Shown one piece after another: positions 1 through 6,712 of a stretch of DNA of 8,842 bases. The stretch is from positions 1-8,842 of the forward strand of contig CAZSTA010000158.1 in NCBI GenBank assembly GCA_964609495.1. The letters are read 5' to 3'. The number at the start of each line of letters is the position of its first letter. The first letter of the stretch is position 1. The notes under the pieces are model-generated. The model searched no databases. It saw only the letters and a program-made list of their open reading frames with translations, and was not told the DNA's origin. Source of the stretch: CAZSTA01 sp964609495 [NCBI: uncultured bacterium] (GTDB lineage: Bacteria; CAZSTA01). The position numbers and the translations under genes are program-made.

Positions 1-593
1 TGCCATTGGGGATAAGCTCTCTGGTGAATGTAGCTTCCGCAGGGGGGATGAGCGATCTTAAGGTGATGGCTACTATGACTCACGGAGATTATTTCCTCTC
101 CATGGATTTTTGGGTAGGAGACCCCACTTGGAATATAGATATCTATATATATACCTTCATAGTTATATACACTTTCATCGCCCTTTATTCCTATTTCAAA
201 TCCGAACGAAACTTTATTGAGCTCAGTCGCTACTCCCTCATAATCCTGCTTATCTACCTTGCTATCAGCTACTTCCATCCCCATTATCTAATCTGGATCA
301 CGCCTTTCCTCGCCCTAGAGATAGCCCAAGATAGAGAATTTACCACCTTGCACATAGCTCAATTAATCGGCTTCTTGGTCTATACCTTCTATCTAGGAAG
401 TTCCAACTGGCACCTCTTCTCTCCCCTGGATCCGGAGTTCTTCTATAATCTTCCTAATCCCGAGGCGGCGGTCTCCCTCTTCTATCCCTGGACGAAGTTC
501 TTGAGTATCTTCCGAAGTTTCTTCTCAGGAGTCTGCCTATGGATGGCTTATATGGTATATATTAAGCTGTCTCATAAGCCGAAAGAGGTTTAA
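1..593 (+). CDS. C-terminal part of polytopic membrane protein, probably glycosyltransferase-like (5' truncated by window edge)
   Basis: The reading frame is open to the left edge (first full codon at position 3), so this is the C-terminal 197 or so residues of a longer protein; the TTG at 6 is unlikely to be the true start. The visible part has about four to five hydrophobic segments (around residues 47-67, 75-105, 115-132 and 160-187, counting from that TTG) and ends in a short basic tail. A motif reading HPHYLIWITPFL sits in the second hydrophobic stretch; from general knowledge, similar H-P-x-Y-x-x-W-x-x-P-F-L strings occur in integral-membrane mannosyl/glycosyltransferase-like proteins (GT-C, DUF2029/GT87 type). 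The catalytic N-terminal loop lies outside the window, so the function is inference. The stop codon is 3 bp before the lipoprotein start, which indicates co-transcription and probable translational coupling. The downstream methyltransferase and lipoprotein fit an envelope or glycan context. Confidence 0.75.
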   Translation, partial: PLGISSLVNVASAGGMSDLKVMATMTHGDYFLSMDFWVGDPTWNIDIYIYTFIVIYTFIALYSYFKSERNFIELSRYSLIILLIYLAISYFHPHYLIWITPFLALEIAQDREFTTLHIAQLIGFLVYTFYLGSSNWHLFSPLDPEFFYNLPNPEAAVSLFYPWTKFLSIFRSFFSGVCLWMAYMVYIKLSHKPKEV

Positions 594-596
594 GCG

Positions 597-1277
597 ATGA
601 CAAAAAGAGTATCCATAATTCTTATTCTACTGATGATAATATCCCTGTCTAGCTGTTCGAGATTGAAGAGACATCCTGCTATTTCTAAGATCTTTTCCCT
701 TCACGATATAACACAAGGAGAGAAGGATGATTTCATCAAGATCTATGGAAAGAATATCAGTGGACAGACTTTTACCTCTGAACACCCGAAGCTGAGCAGA
801 ATTCATATCTGGCTAAAAAGGGCTGGCGAAGAGAATAAAGAGGACTTAATATTTCATCTCAAGGATAGCCCAACTGATGAGGAAGATATAATAATCATAA
901 AGATGAAAATCGCTGATATAACGAGCGATGAATACTACGAGTTTGTCATTCCTCCTCAACTAGCTTCTAAGGGTAAATCATATTACTTCTATTTGGAAGC
1001 GCCAGATTCCACCTCGGAGAATGCTCCCTTAGTCGCATACACCTCGACTGACTCCTATCCGCAAGGAAATAGACATTTGAATGAAGAGGTAACAAAGGGA
1101 GACTTAACCTTTAAAACTTACTACTATGGAAGCATAGGAGGAGTGAGCAAAAGATTCCTCTCCCATTTCGCTAAGGACGAACCGTTTATGATATTCTATA
1201 TCTTATTGATGATCTCTTCGATCATCGCTCTAATAGTGATTATAACAAAGGAGAAGAGATTATCGCAAAATTCTTGA
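597..1277 (+). CDS. Predicted lipoprotein with C-terminal transmembrane anchor, function unknown
   Basis: The 226-residue product starts with a basic n-region (MTKR), a hydrophobic core, and a lipobox LSSC with the modifiable cysteine at residue 20, so signal peptidase II processing is expected. After it comes a soluble, strand-rich domain of about 160 residues containing GQTFTS near 56-61 and a YYFYLEAP strand near 129-136. This pattern recalls jelly-roll domains attached to some glycosyltransferase-type membrane proteins, but I cannot assign a family. A second hydrophobic stretch at about 197-217, followed by KEKR, would anchor the C-terminus in the membrane, an unusual double anchoring. 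The ATG is preceded by AAAGAGG at 582-588 with 8 bp spacing. The gene follows the membrane protein by 3 bp and abuts or overlaps the solute-binding protein gene, so it is mid-operon. It may be a partner of the upstream membrane protein. Confidence 0.8.
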   Translation: MTKRVSIILILLMIISLSSCSRLKRHPAISKIFSLHDITQGEKDDFIKIYGKNISGQTFTSEHPKLSRIHIWLKRAGEENKEDLIFHLKDSPTDEEDIIIIKMKIADITSDEYYEFVIPPQLASKGKSYYFYLEAPDSTSENAPLVAYTSTDSYPQGNRHLNEEVTKGDLTFKTYYYGSIGGVSKRFLSHFAKDEPFMIFYILLMISSIIALIVIITKEKRLSQNS

Positions 1278-1282
1278 ATATT

Positions 1283-2824
1283 ATGAGAGCGAAGATAATC
1301 ATAATCAGCCTAATATTGTTTCTCACCTATACCAGTTATACATATTCAGCCTCCCTTCCAAACTATGGAGGCTCTTTGAGAATCGGACTCAAGGACGAGC
1401 CACTCGTCCTAGATCCAGCCTTTGCCTCCCCATCTACCGGTCAAATCCTGTTCAATATCTTCGACGGCTTAGTCCAACGAGATAGGAGTAACAGGATAGT
1501 CCCTGCTTTAGCGGACAGATGGGAGGTATCCGAAGATCGACTCGTTTGGACTTTTGCTCTAAGGAAGGGAGTAAAATTCCATAATGGAAGAGAGTTAGAG
1601 GCTTCCGATGTCCAGTATTCCTTCGAAAGAACGTTAAGTCCCCAGATAGGCTCATCTTATTCCTGGAGACTATCGATGATCAAGTCTGCTAAAGCCTTCT
1701 TAAAAGGAGAAGAGAGGGAGGTCAAAGGCATAGAGATCCTCGATCGTTATAGGGTTAAGATAACTTTGGACTCTCCCTATGCATTCTTCTTGGATAACCT
1801 AGCCACTCCCGCGGGATATATCATCCCCCGGGAGGAGGTCAAGAGATTGGCCTATTATCCTATAGGAACAGGACCCTTCAAATTCGCGAAATGGCAAAGA
1901 GGCGAGGAAATATCTCTTATAGCTAATGAGGATTATTACGAAGGGCGAGCTTATCTGGACGAAATAAGATTCGAGATCGAACCAGATCTTGCCGATAGCC
2001 TTTTGGAATTCGAGTTAGGAAATCTCGATCTGATGGATATACCTCCAAGCGAATATCAAAGGATAGTTGACGATTTAGGGAATCGAGCGAAGCTTTGGCA
2101 TCGGCCTCTATCGTTGCTTGTTTACCTAGGCGTAAATTGTCAAAGTTATCCTCTGCATGAGCTCAATGTCAGAAAAGCCTTGGGATATGCGATAGATATA
2201 AGGAGCATCGTGGAGATATTGCTGACCAATCGGGCTATACTTGCCACTAATATCTGGCTTCCAGATACGAAGCATCCCCTAGCTTTTAATCCGATCGAGG
2301 GAAGAGAACTGCTGAAAGCCGCAGGTTTCGAAGAAGGGATCTCTCGTCCTCTAAAGTTATGGCTCCCTAAGGGACTAGAGACAGCAGGGATGATCGCAGA
2401 GCGATTATCCGTAAACTTGGCTGATATAGGTGTTGAGGTGGAGGTTATAACCTCTCAAGACATCTCTACCCTATCTCCTCGGGATTCGGAGGAATATGAC
2501 CTAATCTTATCCGTAAGTGAGATCGATTCCCTGGATAGCTTGTTCTATCCCTCTTTTCATTCCGATTGCAAAGATTGTAAGGGGAATTATTACTTCTGCG
2601 CTCGACGAGCCCTGGATGATCTCATATCCAACGCTAGACAAACCGCTGATCCCAAGGAGAGGGAGAAGCTATATAAAGATGTTAGTTCAGCAGTAAGGGA
2701 GGGCGTCTATTGGATACCGCTATACTATCCTGAACGAGATATAATAGCTCAAAGTTATATCAAGCAACTAAGAGCTAGTTATTGGGGGTATCTTGAGCTG
2801 AAAAACGTGTGGCTTAAGAAATAA
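1283..2824 (+). CDS. ABC transporter substrate-binding protein, family 5 (DppA/OppA-like)
   Basis: Secreted solute-binding protein of the SBP_bac_5 family (peptide, nickel or oligosaccharide importers), about 513 residues, normal length. The N-terminus has a hydrophobic signal segment ending near SYTYSA; there is no lipobox, so it is either soluble or held by an uncleaved signal. Family landmarks: LVLDPAFAS near 42-50, IVPALADRWEVS near 72-83, LRKGVKFHNGREL near 93-105, SDVQYSFERTLSP, then GTGPFKFAKW and ANEDYYEGRAYLD in the ligand-binding lobe, and a C-terminal YWIPLYYPER. The ATG at 1283 was preferred; an in-frame TTG at 1274 overlaps the lipoprotein stop and would add three residues. Neither has a well-spaced Shine-Dalgarno, so translational coupling is likely. 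No permease or ATPase gene is next to it, so the partner transporter must be elsewhere, or the protein has another role. A CKDCKGNYYFC cluster in the C-terminal part is unusual. Ligand unknown. Confidence 0.9.
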   Translation: MRAKIIIISLILFLTYTSYTYSASLPNYGGSLRIGLKDEPLVLDPAFASPSTGQILFNIFDGLVQRDRSNRIVPALADRWEVSEDRLVWTFALRKGVKFHNGRELEASDVQYSFERTLSPQIGSSYSWRLSMIKSAKAFLKGEEREVKGIEILDRYRVKITLDSPYAFFLDNLATPAGYIIPREEVKRLAYYPIGTGPFKFAKWQRGEEISLIANEDYYEGRAYLDEIRFEIEPDLADSLLEFELGNLDLMDIPPSEYQRIVDDLGNRAKLWHRPLSLLVYLGVNCQSYPLHELNVRKALGYAIDIRSIVEILLTNRAILATNIWLPDTKHPLAFNPIEGRELLKAAGFEEGISRPLKLWLPKGLETAGMIAERLSVNLADIGVEVEVITSQDISTLSPRDSEEYDLILSVSEIDSLDSLFYPSFHSDCKDCKGNYYFCARRALDDLISNARQTADPKEREKLYKDVSSAVREGVYWIPLYYPERDIIAQSYIKQLRASYWGYLELKNVWLKK

Positions 2825-2850
2825 AGGTTTCATTTTAAGGAAATTCAAGT

Positions 2851-3630
2851 ATGGAAAGAAATTGGGTGACTAAAAGACGGTATTCACCCCAATATTATTG
2901 GGAATATGAATACCGCTTGCTGAACTCCTATATAATCCCTATAATGGAGAGATGGGGGATGAACTTCGAGGGAAAGCATCTGATAGACATAGGATGCGGA
3001 TTAGGAGGGAGTACTATAGCTTTTGCGGAGAGGGGAGCTTCCTGCTCGGGAATAGATATCGATCCTCGAAGAGTGAGGGATGCGACGAAGATAGCTCAAG
3101 AAAAGGGATGGGGAGATATCAAATTTTCAGTTAAGGATATATGCGAGGATTTCAGCGGTCAGAAGTTCGATATTGTCATCCTACGGGATGTATTAGAGCA
3201 TACTGCCGATAGGGTGAAGACTCTCGGAAACATATCTCATCTGATGGAGAAAGATGCACTTCTCTTCATCTCCTTTCCCCCCTATTATTCTCCCTACGGA
3301 GGGCATCAGCATCATCCCCGATCGATCACCAAATTTCTTCCTTATATCCATCTCATCCTCCCTAGATCTATCTTTATGCGCATACTGCCTCAGGAGGAGG
3401 AATACCTAGAGGAGATAGAGGGGCTTAACAGGATAACTATCTCCTCCCTCGAGAGGGAGATAAACATAGCAGGCTTCGAGATAGTAGTCAAGGAGTTTTA
3501 TCTACTTAGACCCTCCTTTAAATTTCGCTATAATCTGCCTATAGTGAAGTTGCCCTCCCCAATAGGAAAGCTCCCAGGCTTAAGGGAGCTTATCACCACC
3601 GCCGCTTTCTATCTTCTAAGAAGGATATGA
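2851..3630 (+). CDS. Class I SAM-dependent methyltransferase
   Basis: The 259-residue protein has a Rossmann methyltransferase core: motif I DIGCGLGG at 46-53, the acidic end of strand beta-2 at GIDID (67-71) that would bind the ribose hydroxyls of S-adenosylmethionine, and the UbiG/UbiE-like DVLEHT at 113-118. A PPYYSPYGGHQHH stretch at 143-155 follows strand 5; similar histidine-containing loops occur in methyltransferases of polysaccharide or lipid clusters, but the acceptor is not identifiable. The C-terminal 60 residues are hydrophobic/basic and might contact a membrane. ATG start with TAAGGA at 2836-2841, about 9 bp upstream. It lies 26 bp after the solute-binding protein gene, last in the plus-strand run, and its stop is only 6 bp from the stop of the convergent pth gene. 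Family confidence is high, substrate unknown. Confidence 0.9.
   Translation: MERNWVTKRRYSPQYYWEYEYRLLNSYIIPIMERWGMNFEGKHLIDIGCGLGGSTIAFAERGASCSGIDIDPRRVRDATKIAQEKGWGDIKFSVKDICEDFSGQKFDIVILRDVLEHTADRVKTLGNISHLMEKDALLFISFPPYYSPYGGHQHHPRSITKFLPYIHLILPRSIFMRILPQEEEYLEEIEGLNRITISSLEREINIAGFEIVVKEFYLLRPSFKFRYNLPIVKLPSPIGKLPGLRELITTAAFYLLRRI
3568..3591. terminator. Inverted repeat, possible bidirectional terminator inside the methyltransferase 3' end
   Basis: A perfect 8-bp inverted repeat, AAGCTCCC and GGGAGCTT, separated by an 8-nt loop (3576-3583). It lies about 40-60 bp before the methyltransferase stop and 46 bp past the pth stop for minus-strand transcripts. There is no T-tract on the plus strand and only a short TTT on the minus strand, so it is a weak intrinsic-terminator candidate. 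It is worth recording because the two convergent genes leave just 6 bp between them and no room for a normal terminator. Confidence 0.3.
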
Positions 3631-3636
3631 GGCTAT

Positions 3637-4197
3637 CTAACCGTTAAACCTATTCATCGCCTCCGTTATCCCTTCGGTTAAGTATATCCTGAGAGCCTCA
3701 GTAGCCCTCTCTATCATCTCCTCCGCGACTTTCTCATCTTCGGGATCGAATTCGCTTAAGACATAATCCATCATATCGCCGAGCAGATCGATCGTCCCTA
3801 TCCCCAGCTTCAAACGAGCAAAATCCTCCGTGTCCAGATGATAGATGATCGATTTTATCCCGTTATGCCCCCCTGCGCTTCCCTCTCTTCTAAAGCGCAA
3901 TCTTCCTAAATCCAAGTTGACATCGTCATAGACGATTATCAGATCGGGAATTTCGAGTTGATAATAATTGAGCAAGCCACTAAGAGCCTCTCCGCTCAAG
4001 TTCATATAGGTCTGAGGTTTAGCCAAGATGACTTTCTTACCCTCGATCCGACCACTTCCTAAAAGAGAGCGACATCTCCTCCTGTTGACCGAGATACGAT
4101 GCTTATCAGCCAAGCTATCGATAACCTTAAAGCCCATATTATGTCTGGTGTTCTCGTATTTCGGACCGGGATTTCCTAATCCTACGATGAGATTCAT
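3637..4197 (-). CDS. pth: Peptidyl-tRNA hydrolase
   Basis: Pth cleaves the ester bond of peptidyl-tRNA released by stalled or aborted translation, recycling tRNA in the cytoplasm. The 186-residue length is typical. Key family residues are visible: GLGNPGPKYENTRHNMG at 6-22, with N9 and catalytic H19 (E. coli H20); KPQTYMNLSG at 60-69, with N66; the DD pair at 91-92, D92 matching the catalytic aspartate (E. coli D93); and GSAGGHNG at 106-113, with N112. The usual RLxIGIGRP motif reads RLKLGIGTID here, so the conserved Arg-Pro is replaced; the fold and catalytic set remain. The ATG is 7 bp after the L25 stop with no well-spaced Shine-Dalgarno, so translation probably depends on coupling to ctc. 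It is last in the minus-strand group. Confidence 0.96.
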   Translation of the reverse strand: MNLIVGLGNPGPKYENTRHNMGFKVIDSLADKHRISVNRRRCRSLLGSGRIEGKKVILAKPQTYMNLSGEALSGLLNYYQLEIPDLIIVYDDVNLDLGRLRFRREGSAGGHNGIKSIIYHLDTEDFARLKLGIGTIDLLGDMMDYVLSEFDPEDEKVAEEMIERATEALRIYLTEGITEAMNRFNG

Positions 4198-4204
4198 CCT
4201 ACCG

Positions 4205-4861
4205 CTAATAACTCTCCTCCTCTTCTTCCTCTTCCCCTACTAATTCTGCTTCTAACTCCTCGACTTCTTCTACCTCCTTTACCTCCTCAACAGTCGGCGA
4301 GACTATAGTTACTATAACCTGATCGGGATCCGCCTTAAATTCGACCTCGTCTCCAACTTCGATATCCCTTACGTGGATATTATCCCCGATATCGAGACCG
4401 GTTACCTCGACCTCTATCGCCTCGGGTACTTGAGTGGGTAGGCATTCGATCTCCATCTCATGCAAGACCTGATCTAATATTCCTCCCTTGGTCACTCCCT
4501 GGGCTCCCCCCACCAAAACAATAGGCACTCGAAAGGTTATCTTCTCATCCAACGTTACCTGGTTCAGATCAGCATGCAATATTTCTCTGGTTACAGGATG
4601 CCACTGAGTTTCCCTGATTATAGCCACTTTACTATCGGTTCCCCCATCGCTCTTTATAACTAGATCGAGAAGAACATTCTCTCCGTGTGTCGAAAGAAGA
4701 TGTTCGAAATCTCTGGAATTTAGCGTCAAAGGGATGGATTTCTCTAAATTTCCCCCATAGAGTATGGCGGGAATTAAACCTCTTTTACGTAGTTTCTTCG
4801 CCGATTCTTTACCAATCCCATATCTAATATCGGCTTCTAGTTCATATCTCTTCCTTTCCAT
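4205..4861 (-). CDS. rplY: 50S ribosomal protein L25 / general stress protein Ctc (TL5 type)
   Basis: This is a 5S rRNA-binding protein of the large subunit. The 218-residue length is that of the two-domain Ctc/TL5 form rather than the short E. coli L25. The N-terminal RNA-binding domain (about 1-93) shows GKESAKKLRKRGLIPAILYG near 17-36 and HPVTREILHADL near 88-99. The C-terminal TL5 domain (about 100-187) contains VPIVLVGGAQGVTKGGILDQ-type sequence and VEVTGLDIGDNIHV. It ends in a strongly acidic tail (about 191-217, mostly Glu), encoded by GAG/GAA repeats. The ATG follows TGAGGTGA (plus-strand 4871-4878) with 9 bp spacing, a good ribosome-binding site. It sits 60 bp after glmU and 7 bp before pth, the common glmU-ctc-pth order, so an operon is likely. 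Confidence 0.95.
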   Translation of the reverse strand: MERKRYELEADIRYGIGKESAKKLRKRGLIPAILYGGNLEKSIPLTLNSRDFEHLLSTHGENVLLDLVIKSDGGTDSKVAIIRETQWHPVTREILHADLNQVTLDEKITFRVPIVLVGGAQGVTKGGILDQVLHEMEIECLPTQVPEAIEVEVTGLDIGDNIHVRDIEVGDEVEFKADPDQVIVTIVSPTVEEVKEVEEVEELEAELVGEEEEEEESY

Positions 4862-4921
4862 ATCAATAGTTCACCTCATTTTGCTTAATTTCCTTCTCCA
4901 ATTGTCATTTAAGAACGACCT

Positions 4922-5923
4922 CTATCCTAAATAGGCATAGGGACCCACTACTGTATCCGCCCTGATCTCTCTATCTACGATGGTAGAAGAGCGAATAATC
5001 GCCCTATCCCCGATCTTTGCGGCTATAAGATGAGCTGAAGGACCTATTATACAATCCTCTCCGATCACAGTCCCTCTCTCTATGATCGTAGAAGGATATA
5101 TGATAGTATCCTGCCCTATGATAACTCCCCCATCGATATAGGTGCTTTCAGGATCTACAATAGATACCCCTCCTAACATCAGCTCATCCAATATCCTCCT
5201 CTGCAAGATCTTTCTAGCCTCAGCCAGTTGAATGCGGGTATTAATCCCCATAGTTTCCTTTCCATCCTCAGCCTGAATTGCTTCCACGGGGAGGTTCTCT
5301 TTGGTGAAGACCTCGATCACATCGGTCAAGTAATACTCTCCCTGCTCGTTGTCGGGAGATATCTGCTTCAAGGCTTGGAATAATTCCTCGGATTTAAAAC
5401 AGTAGATGCTTACATTCACCTCCAGAATCCCCTTCTCGGCTAAAGAAGCCTCCTTCTCCTCGACGATGCGTCGCACTGAGCCATCGAAGTTACGAACTAT
5501 CCTACCGTATCCAGTAGGGTCACTCATCTTCGCGGTGAGCAAAGTCGCAACAGCGTTCTTTCCCCGATGTCTTTTGATAAGCATCCGCAAGGTCTCAGAG
5601 GTTAGAAGGGGGGTATCGCCTGGAAGGATCAAGGCATCACCCTCAAAATCTCCGAGAACCTTCTCAGCTTGAAGGGCCGCATGACCAGTTCCCAACTGCT
5701 CCCTCTGTTCGACGTACTCCAGCTCATCTCCGAATTGTCTCCTAATTTTATCCCCCTGTCGACCTATTATAACTACCTTCCTATCCACTTCCAATTTATT
5801 TACTTGCTCAATTATATATTCTCCTATTGACCTGCCGCATATCTTATGAAGGACCTTCGGTATCTTTGATTTCATCCTCTTTCCTAAGCCTGCCGCCAGA
5901 ATCACAGCCGCTAACTTTCTCAT
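4922..5923 (-). CDS. glmU: GlmU-type N-acetylglucosamine-1-phosphate uridylyltransferase lacking the acetyltransferase half
   Basis: The uridylyltransferase makes UDP-GlcNAc from GlcNAc-1-phosphate and UTP for peptidoglycan and other glycans. The nucleotidyltransferase domain (about 1-230) has LAAGLGKRMKSKIPKVLH at 9-26 (K23 matching E. coli K25), EQLGTGHA at 75-82, PGDTPLL at 101-107 with the metal-binding D103, GYGRI at 138-142, the E155-E156 region, N170 and GINTR with N228. Left-handed beta-helix hexapeptides begin near 250 and run to the end (GGVIIG, GTVIGED, IIGPSAH, AKIGDR). The protein stops after VVGPYAYLG at 333, whereas family members have about 450 residues. In the E. coli enzyme the acetyltransferase residues (R333, K351, H363, Y366, N377) lie beyond this point, so that activity should be absent. 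Only 60 bp separate it from ctc, so the missing part is not nearby in another frame. AAGGGATAAGG-type sequence precedes the ATG. Confidence 0.92.
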   Translation of the reverse strand: MRKLAAVILAAGLGKRMKSKIPKVLHKICGRSIGEYIIEQVNKLEVDRKVVIIGRQGDKIRRQFGDELEYVEQREQLGTGHAALQAEKVLGDFEGDALILPGDTPLLTSETLRMLIKRHRGKNAVATLLTAKMSDPTGYGRIVRNFDGSVRRIVEEKEASLAEKGILEVNVSIYCFKSEELFQALKQISPDNEQGEYYLTDVIEVFTKENLPVEAIQAEDGKETMGINTRIQLAEARKILQRRILDELMLGGVSIVDPESTYIDGGVIIGQDTIIYPSTIIERGTVIGEDCIIGPSAHLIAAKIGDRAIIRSSTIVDREIRADTVVGPYAYLG

Positions 5924-6029
5924 AACCTTATCCCTTCCCTTGACTACCTAATGATGTTTGACAAATTAAACGGGATATAAAATCACAGCATAAGTATCAC
6001 AGACACACTTGCATCAAGCGATTTTGTAT

Positions 6030-6509
6030 CTATTTCCTAGAAGATGGATGAATATGAATAATCCTTTTCTCATAAAGAAAATCCCCTCTCGGATCTTCCC
6101 CTACCTTAATATAACCCATCTTCTCATAAAAATGGTGGTTTCGATAAGCCCAACGAGGAGTCCCTAAAGACCATTTTTTAACTAACGGGAAGGCCCTCTC
6201 CATAAACTCCATTGCTTGAGTCCCTATACCTTGATTTTGAAAATCTGGATCAATATATATCCTACCTAAATTGTAATGCCTCTTCCTCATATCAAATATA
6301 ATAAATCCACCGATAATTCTATCTTCAGCTAATATTTTATAATACATTCCCCTTTTCATCATTCTAATTTGCCACTCAACCGAATCATATCCTGGGGGTC
6401 CCCCACTGGGCTTACCCGCAAATCTCTGAGAATCGTCATCAAAGGTGCGCGTCTGAACTTCGGTTAGAATCTCAGCATCTTTCGGCTTTGCCTTCTCAAA
6501 TCTAATCAC
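6030..6509 (-). CDS. GNAT-family N-acetyltransferase
   Basis: A 159-residue cytoplasmic acetyl-CoA-dependent acetyltransferase. The GNAT core is clear: strand 4 with RIYIDPDFQNQGIGTQAME at 83-101, containing the Q-x-x-G-x-G acetyl-CoA pyrophosphate loop (91-96), and the C-terminal signature RNHHFYEKMGYIKVGE at 123-138 with the conserved Tyr (Y128) that often serves as general acid. A glycine/proline-rich GGPPGYDS loop at 36-43 is shared with a widespread uncharacterised GNAT subgroup. The start is GTG at 6507-6509, chosen because a perfect AAGGAGG (plus-strand 6517-6523) lies 7 bp upstream. The gene is on the same strand as glmU, 106 bp upstream, and could be first in that operon. Substrate unknown; a link to the truncated GlmU is speculation. 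Codon use is somewhat more AT-rich than glmU/ctc. Confidence 0.88.
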   Translation of the reverse strand: MIRFEKAKPKDAEILTEVQTRTFDDDSQRFAGKPSGGPPGYDSVEWQIRMMKRGMYYKILAEDRIIGGFIIFDMRKRHYNLGRIYIDPDFQNQGIGTQAMEFMERAFPLVKKWSLGTPRWAYRNHHFYEKMGYIKVGEDPRGDFLYEKRIIHIHPSSRK

Positions 6510-6516
6510 ATTTTTT

Positions 6517-6523
6517 CCTCCTT
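6517..6523 (-). promoter_or_regulatory. Strong Shine-Dalgarno deciding the GTG start of the GNAT gene
   Basis: On the minus strand this reads AAGGAGG, a full anti-16S match, with 7 nt to the GTG at 6507-6509. It fixes that non-ATG start and is the strongest ribosome-binding site in the window. Confidence 0.8.
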
Positions 6524-6611
6524 CATTATCCTCTGAAGACCATCTCTATCCTTCCCTTATTTATTCCAGGAATGACTCTTTGTTCCCAAGACCTATCTTC
6601 GATTCTGTTAT

Positions 6612-6640
6612 ATCATAGCATAGATTTCAGAGCTTTGCAA
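6612..6640 (-). promoter_or_regulatory. Sigma70-type promoter for the GNAT-glmU-ctc-pth direction
   Basis: On the minus strand: TTGCAA as -35 (plus-strand 6635-6640), a 17-bp spacer, and TATGAT as -10 (6612-6617), preceded by TGC, an extended -10 TGn element. An A6 tract (complement of T6 at 6644-6649) lies just upstream of the -35 and could act as a proximal UP element. Transcription would start near 6605, giving a leader of about 95 nt before the GNAT GTG. It may drive the whole minus-strand group, since no convincing promoter was found before glmU. Confidence 0.65.
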
Positions 6641-6680
6641 GTCTTTTTTGGGGGGGATACCTAAATTTCTCGAAAAATCA

Positions 6681-6709
6681 TTGCATATTAGGCTTTATTC
6701 TGTTATAAT
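6681..6709 (+). promoter_or_regulatory. Sigma70-type promoter for the small ORF and DNA methyltransferase
   Basis: TTGCAT as -35 (6681-6686), a 17-bp spacer, and a perfect TATAAT -10 (6704-6709), preceded by TGT (extended -10 TGn). Expected transcription start is near 6716, giving a leader of roughly 118 nt to the ATG at 6834 and 330 nt to the methyltransferase GTG. Its -35 box is 40 bp from the -35 box of the divergent minus-strand promoter. Confidence 0.65.
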
Positions 6710-6712
6710 AAT

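Noticed and set aside
4205-4260. GAG/GAA-rich low-complexity tract as a microsatellite
   Set aside because: It encodes the acidic tail of L25/Ctc in frame; acidic tails are common in this protein type.
4862-4921. Possible continuation of GlmU past its stop by readthrough or frameshift
   Set aside because: After the TAG only 16 more codons are open in frame and no hexapeptide repeats appear; the gap to ctc is too small to hold the missing roughly 120 residues.
5958-5983. TTGACA followed by TATAAAAT between glmU and the GNAT gene
   Set aside because: The spacer is 12-14 bp and the orientation is plus strand, running antisense into the GNAT gene; no gene there needs it.
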